DNA of 64,000 bases, taken from positions 140,715,766 through 140,779,765 of the forward strand of contig NC_084795.1 of NCBI RefSeq assembly GCF_963169125.1. The letters run 5' to 3'. A model generated the notes under the pieces. It was not told where the DNA came from. It saw only the letters and a program-made list of their open reading frames with translations, and ran no database searches. The translations under genes were made by a program, and so were the position numbers. Positions 59,420-64,000 of this stretch are shown here, one piece after another. Positions within the stretch are counted from its first letter, which is position 1, and the number at the start of each line of letters is the position of its first letter. This stretch comes from Humulus lupulus (taxonomy: Eukaryota; Streptophyta; Magnoliopsida; Rosales; Cannabaceae).

Positions 59420-60107
59420 ACAACCCTTCTTAAAGGACTGGCTTGTTTAAATTTTCTTTTACAAGTTTTGCAAAGAGGGTTAGCCACGTTGTGTGGCTAA
59501 CTGCTCGTATATGTAAGATTCTATTTCAGAATCGATCGTAAAGACATGATTAGTCCATTTTAATACGAAATTATAAGGGACTGAGCCCAGCCAGTCATTC
59601 TTGCCAACCTTTGTGAATTTACATTTGCAAGTATTTGTTCATTACGTGTGTTGTTTTGCTGTATTACAAGTATCATTTTTCCACATGAACAGGAATGTTC
59701 GGAAAGGCCATGGTCAAGGCAAGTGACCAAGGGCCTAAAGCTCCTCGATCACTTGGGGGGCATATAAGGCACATCGATAGCAAAGCATACTCTCAAGGTA
59801 TGCAAACACATGAACAAAATGAGTGAAAGCATTCTATAAGTACTTAGAGTATTTTTCAAAATGTATGTTTTGTTAAATCAGGCCAAAGTACTATGCTAAG
59901 TTCGGTCATACGGACAAATGTTATAATAAGTAAAAATATTATAGCACCAAGAGTTAAGCTTTTACACCGCAAGCATTGCTGCTTGAATGTAATTGTTCGA
60001 ACAAAAAGATTTACTGCCCGTGCAGCAAAGTTTAAAAAGAAACTATTGTCTTTACATCGCGACCCGTGGGTCGCATGTTCAAAAAGAAAGAAAAACAGTT
60101 AAATAAA
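59420..60107. other. Spacer between pol and the antisense gene of D
   Basis: 688 bp without a recognisable gene. The two transcription units converge here, so this is where 3' ends of the antisense gene would fall. Frame 59893-60102 is short and unsupported. Confidence 0.5.
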
Positions 60108-62758
60108 TTAAGAGGCATGGGGGGCAGGAGGGTCCTGGGAAACAACCTGGTCAGTCTCTTCCTCGATGGTTTCTTCTTCCAAACCAACGACGCTTGGGGT
60201 TGCGGGAGTCGCAGCTCTTGCCTCCTCTTCAGCCAGTTGAGCAGCGCACCAGGCCAACTCCGCAACTCTGACTTCCTCTGAAAGGTAGCTAAAGTCAGCA
60301 CCCTGATTGTGTTTCCAGAAGTTATAGAAACATCGGAGTGTCGTCCTTTTGTACTTTTCCAGATTCTTGGAGTTTTCAAGCTCCAATTGCTGCACCTTGC
60401 CCTCGAGAGTGGCAATAGTCTTGTCCTTAGACTTGACTACCCCCTCCAGATGCTTGATTTCGCGGAGATGAGTTTTGTTGTACGACCGGTACTCTTCCTT
60501 CAGCTTAACCGCTGCATCTTTTGCAGCTTCAGCCGCGGACAGTTTGGTCACCGCTGCATCCCTCTCTCGGACCACCGCCTCCAACTCCTCAGCATGTTTA
60601 GCCTCAGCAGTCGAAAGCTCCTCGGCCACCTTCACCTGATGTTTCTCGAGAACTTTGGCCTCGACCTGCTCAAAGTAGGCCTGGGCTCGGGTACGAGCAG
60701 TAGTGGCAGAAAGTAAGGCCTGTAAACGAAAGAAAAAGAGGTCAAGACTTATCACGAGGTCTGAAAAAACAAAGACTCGAAGAATAAAGAAACACTTACG
60801 CTGGAAATCTCGTTCAGAGCCCTGTTCAGGATCTGATCGACCGGTAGCTCTTCAGCTTGGATCATGGCGTTCCCAACACGCTCACCTTTTCCTATGCGTT
60901 CAAGTCGGTCCTTAGCAGATCGGATGGCACGGCTCACGAGCCTGGCCCCATGGGCCTCTTTGCGAGAAAGCTGCTCCTTAACAGGCGCAGGTGGAGGATT
61001 GGACCGAGCAGGAGTGTTTTGCTATTCAGAAGAAGCTGGAGGAGGGGTAGGAGTTCGCCCAGTTGGCGCAGGACTTTGCCCAGTTGGTGTATCCTGAGGA
61101 AGGTCTTCTGGTCGACTCTTCTTGGCTGAAGGGCCTTGACTGGTTTCACCAGTTCGCTTCTGTGACCTCCGTCGAAGTTGAGGGACTTCCTCTTCCTCTT
61201 CGGCCTGGTACATGTCAAAAATGATGGGAGTCGACATATCTGCATGAAGATAAACACAAGAGGTTAGCAAGGGAAGAAAAAGGTGAAAGTAAGTAATACA
61301 ACAGAAAGAAGATAATAAAGTGAATACCCGAGCTACAACTACTGGTCTCTATACTACTGACTCTATTAATCATACACTCATTTTCTGGCATGAAGAAGTT
61401 TGGCCCTAGATTTGGAGCATATGTAAAGTTACCATCCCCGTCAAACATGTGACAAGGGATTGGCAAACCATTTAAAAGCGAAATAACGTTACCATTGTCA
61501 TCAGAAGACTCTTCCAAGTCAACAACAGGTTCTGTGGCCTTTTCTTTCCCCTTGCCTTGGGGAGCAGAAGGCCTTTCTGCAGAAGGGCTGCCCGTGGGTT
61601 CCCTGATCGTAACTCCTGTTGGCCTCCTCCTTGGAGAGGGCACAGGAGGTTGCTGCTCGGGAACCCCGTCGGCAGTGGGTTCGTCCGCTACGGACCCTCT
61701 GTTTTCATGGCGAGGAGCCAGAAGGCCAGACGACCTTAAGTTCTTTTCTAGTGTCAGGGTCTTGACACATTTGGCTGCAGCAGACATCCTGGCCAGAGCG
61801 TTAGACCTCAACACCATGTCTAGTGTTGGGGTCGGACGTGACCAAGGGCCTGAAAAGCAGAACAAGTTTGAGAGACAACGAAAGGAAATACTTTATGATA
61901 AAGTATCGACCAAGACAAAGACAAATTTGTACCTCCTCTCGCGAACGCCAAGTTGTTACTGGATATATCCGGAGTAAAGAAGTACTCCTTGTTGTAATGT
62001 CCCACGTTCGATATATGGGTAGTGCCACTCAAAAACGTCCGGCCGGTTTCCTGGTGACAGAAGTGGAAAAACCCCGTCCCGTTGTGTTGAGGATTGGACT
62101 TGAGGTCAAAGAGGTAGTTAACCTCATGAGGTGAAGGTTCTGGCCATTTTTTAAGTTTGTACAGGACATAGAGTCCAGCCAACATCCTATATCCGTTAGG
62201 GGTTATTTGAAAGGGAGCGACGCCGAAATAATTGGCCACCCCCACAAAGAAAGGATGAAGAGGGAGATAAGCCCCCGCTTCGATGTGATACTGGGACCAG
62301 GCACTGTTTGCTCCTCCTGGACGGTTAGCCCTCTGCTCCGTAGTAGGACGTGTAATGGTTACCCCCGTTAGGGGGTATTTTCTGAAGCAGTTGGCGACCA
62401 TCCGAGGGGTCATCGAACTGGCTGGGGGAGTGTACCACTCGACATCAGGCGGATTCCGATGACGAGGACGAGCCCTAGTTTGGATATTCGGGTCAGGAAT
62501 GAGATTCTCTCGACCACTGGTCGAGGGAGCCCCCGCCTGCGAGTCAGGCTGGGCAGAAGAAGAAGGGTCACTTTCAGATTCGGGCCTTTTCTTGCCAGAG
62601 GATTTTGAACGGGCCATTGGAGGAAAATAATGCGGTCTGGAAAAGGCTCGTGAGAAAGGTATCTGGTGGATGCGATTGGCTGGTTGTTCTTCTCCCTCGA
62701 GCAGTTGGGCGAGGAGGTCGTCGTCGATGGGTCTCTCACCTCCCCACAAATCTGGCAT
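60108..62758 (-). pseudogene. Antisense additional gene of element D, four coding exons, one stop
   Basis: Model on the minus strand: ATG at 62758; coding exons 62758-61933, 61849-61328, 61239-60800 and 60719-60108 (stop TAA). All introns are GT-AG with pyrimidine-rich 3' ends and the joins keep phase (1, 1, 0), giving 799 residues. One TAG (61024-61022, codon 522) lies in exon 4. Residues 160-205 (AGAYLPLHPFFVGVANYFGV, TPNGYRMLAGLYVLYKL) resemble the plant 'putative gypsy type transposon' domain (Pfam Transposase_28). The middle is Ser/Pro/acid-rich with a basic stretch (LRRRSQKRTGE, AKKSRPEDL) that could be a nuclear signal. Residues about 600-740 look like a long coiled coil (EQVEAKVLEKHQVKVAEEL). 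Function unknown. Additional ORFs in this place are known in Tat-lineage elements. Confidence 0.8.
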
Positions 62759-62764
62759 TAAAAT

Positions 62765-63189
62765 CTGCAAACAGAAGAATGGGGAGGCGAGGTCAGAGGA
62801 GTCTAAAAGGCTTTTAGAATAACGTTGGTCGAGTATAAAAGCTAAGCCTTTATATAACAGCATTCTAACTAAGTCTCTCTATGCAAATAGTTTAAAAAAA
62901 TTGGACCAAAGGGTGAAAGTGAAAAGTTTTCCTGAAAGGCTTTTTCGACTCCCCTTACGGCGGGAAAAAATTATTTCTAACTGGCTTAAAAAATCGAAAT
63001 GCTACTTCGATCCTACGTCCTAAAAAACACTGATCTTGGGTTTTAAACCTACTCATAAGCCTACTTTGCCTACAAAAATATCCTATCTACGGGCGTTTAA
63101 AAAACCAGAAACCAAGAGACTCAAACAGTACACCGTTTAAAAGCATGCACCACGAAAAGTTAAAAGCATGGAGTTTCAAAATAACTTAC
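62765..63189 (-). other. 5'-UTR intron of the antisense gene
   Basis: Minus strand donor CCTTG|GTAAGTTATT at 63189 and acceptor TTCTGTTTGCAG at 62765, six bases before the ATG. Long 5'-UTR introns are common in expressed plant genes. A second TATA-like TTATATAAAGG lies inside (about 62850-62860) and could be an alternative promoter. Confidence 0.6.
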
Positions 63190-63375
63190 CAAGGAAAATG
63201 GTCGTGAAGATGGAAGTGAGAGCTTCGGGAGTCAATGAGCCCACCGTCTGAGGCTAGACAGCACAAAGGAAAGTTCGCCGGAGAAAGTAAAGCTCTGGTT
63301 TTTAGGGTTTTCGACAGAGAGGTGGCGTGCGTGAAAAGGAAAGAAGTGGCTCAAGTAATCTTATATAAGTTTGTC
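63190..63375 (-). promoter_or_regulatory. Promoter and first exon of the antisense gene
   Basis: On the minus strand a TATA box CTTATATAAG (63369-63360) is followed about 30 bases later by a CT-rich leader (ACTTCTTTCC), then GAAAACCCTAAAAACC, a telo-box-like AAACCCTA motif frequent near plant start sites, and a strong splice donor at 63189. Transcription would start near 63335, run away from the 3' LTR and be independent of the LTR promoter. Confidence 0.6.
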
Positions 63376-63556
63376 TTTGATATTCAAAAGGCGTGATCAT
63401 TAGTTTTCCCTTTTCGAAGTTTGGGGAAACGTGATGGCCGTCAAAATTATTTCTGGGAAACTGAAAAGCCCTGATTAGACAGGAGTGGTTTGCTTTTTTC
63501 AAGAACGCACGAAGGGCTCTGACACGTCAGGAGGGGTTACCGAAGGGTCGTTCGTT

Positions 63557-63592
63557 CAAAGTTTATTTACTGTTCGTAGTAAATAAACTTTG
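63557..63592. other. Perfect 15-bp inverted repeat at the polypurine tract of D
   Basis: CAAAGTTTATTTACT (63557-63571), loop GTTCGT, AGTAAATAAACTTTG (63578-63592). The 3' arm runs into the G6 run of the polypurine tract. It would form a stable hairpin in RNA of either sense. Confidence 0.85.
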
Positions 63593-63601
63593 GGGGGCAA
63601 A
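63589..63601 (+). other. Polypurine tract of element D
   Basis: TTTGGGGGGCAAA directly before the 3' LTR. The same G6CAA block is found, reversed, in element B. Confidence 0.8.
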
Positions 63602-64000
63602 TGTTATCCAATAAATTAGCATTTGTGACGTGGCGAATAATCTCTTGACACGTGGCTGATACCTGAAGCGTCTGCTAGAGTATCGACCAAGAGACACACC
63701 AGAAGCAGGACAAGCCTCTCTTTACCATGACCAGTATGGTCGGTGGTTCCGCTGGCAAAGCAATATTTATGGGAAGATCTTATGAATCCCGAATTTATCT
63801 CATGCAATCTTCTGAATATCCCATGATTCGGGGGATAGTATCTGTAACAATATTGGGCAACCCTCCATGAGCCTATAAATAGCAAGAGATGGCTCATGGG
63901 AAGGGACTTTTGGAGCCGGGGAATCATAGAGATTATAGTATTTACCTGAGTAAACTTGTATTGTTTATGAGAAGTGTTGAAACTCATTGAACCCAAGTTC
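63602..64000 (+). repeat. 3' LTR of element D (cut by window end)
   Basis: First 399 bp of an expected 586 bp. It matches 52537-52935 except for about five substitutions, for example GTCAGC/GTCTGC, CCACGACC/CCATGACC and GATTTGGGG/GATTCGGGG. It should end near 64187. Confidence 0.93.

Larger units (their letters stand above)
52537..64000 (+). mobile_element. Element D: Tat/Retand-like Ty3/gypsy with antisense gene (right end outside window)
   Basis: 5' LTR 52537-53122, primer site, gag-pol in a single phase 53171-59419, an antisense spliced gene 60108 to about 63340, polypurine tract and 3' LTR from 63602 to beyond the window. Long, no chromodomain, two RNase H domains and an extra ORF before the 3' LTR are the traits of the Tat lineage. 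The visible 399 bp of the 3' LTR differ from the 5' LTR at about five positions (about 1.3%), so the insertion is recent. Five stops in gag-pol, all explicable by C to T changes, disable it. Confidence 0.93.

Noticed and set aside
60309..61129. + strand ORFs over the antisense gene of D
   Set aside because: They are reverse-frame shadows. The minus-strand exons have matching splice phases and protein-like composition.
1..64000. Host genes, tRNA or rRNA genes
   Set aside because: None found by eye. All long frames are explained by transposable elements, and no cloverleaf-like or ribosomal sequence was recognised.

Overview
The window is plant nuclear DNA, most likely pericentromeric or other repeat-rich heterochromatin of a dicot with a large genome. 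I find no ordinary host gene. Essentially everything recognisable is a transposable element: long Ty3/gypsy LTRs of about 2.0-2.6 kb whose visible primer sites are initiator-Met-type (Tekay/Del-type chromoviruses), a Tat/Retand-like Ty3/gypsy element with antisense genes, one Ty1/copia relic, a Mutator-like transposase fragment, and hAT-like and CACTA-like MITEs. The species cannot be named from this sequence.

Layout. 148-8783: element A (+), a Tekay-type chromovirus with an almost complete but broken gag-pol and a truncated 3' LTR. 8784-11658: debris (a second Ty3/gypsy pol fragment, a likely copia solo LTR, the tail of a Tekay-like LTR). 12010-21375: a four-deep nest in which a Mutator-like transposase pseudogene is split by a hAT-like MITE, that is split by Ty3/gypsy element E (-), and one LTR of E carries a CACTA-type MITE. 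21376-22728: AT-rich DNA with nothing recognised. 22729-39640: a second four-deep nest. Relic H (a Tat-like 3' LTR plus antisense-gene remnant) is cut by element C (-). The LTR of C holds solo LTR G, and G holds the complete, young but coding-dead element F (-). Target-site duplications (TSDs) support the G and F steps. 39640-45237: Ty1/copia relic (+). 45238-52535: element B (-), a 7.3-kb non-autonomous LTR element whose interior is about 130 copies of a 42-43 bp minisatellite. 52537-64000: element D (+), a young Tat/Retand-like element; its 3' LTR runs off the window.

How the parts relate. Element D has a gag-pol reading frame in one uninterrupted phase from 53171 to 59419, broken only by five stop codons. 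It encodes a protease, reverse transcriptase, a degenerate RNase H, a second archaeal-type RNase H with all four acidic residues, and an integrase. Between pol and the 3' LTR, on the opposite strand, lies a complete five-exon gene model with its own TATA box, 5'-UTR intron, GT-AG introns in matching phase, a domain resembling the 'putative gypsy type transposon' family, a basic region and a C-terminal coiled coil. Relic H carries a decayed counterpart in the same relative position and orientation. Element B shares with D the primer-binding sequence and polypurine tract, so an element like D could have mobilised it.

Most notable signals: the spliced antisense gene of D; the hairpin-forming minisatellite that makes up the whole body of B; inverted repeats abutting the polypurine tract in D, B and H; and element F, whose LTRs differ by only about 1% although its interior encodes no intact protein. 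All coding calls are from reading the translations and motifs; no database search was possible.
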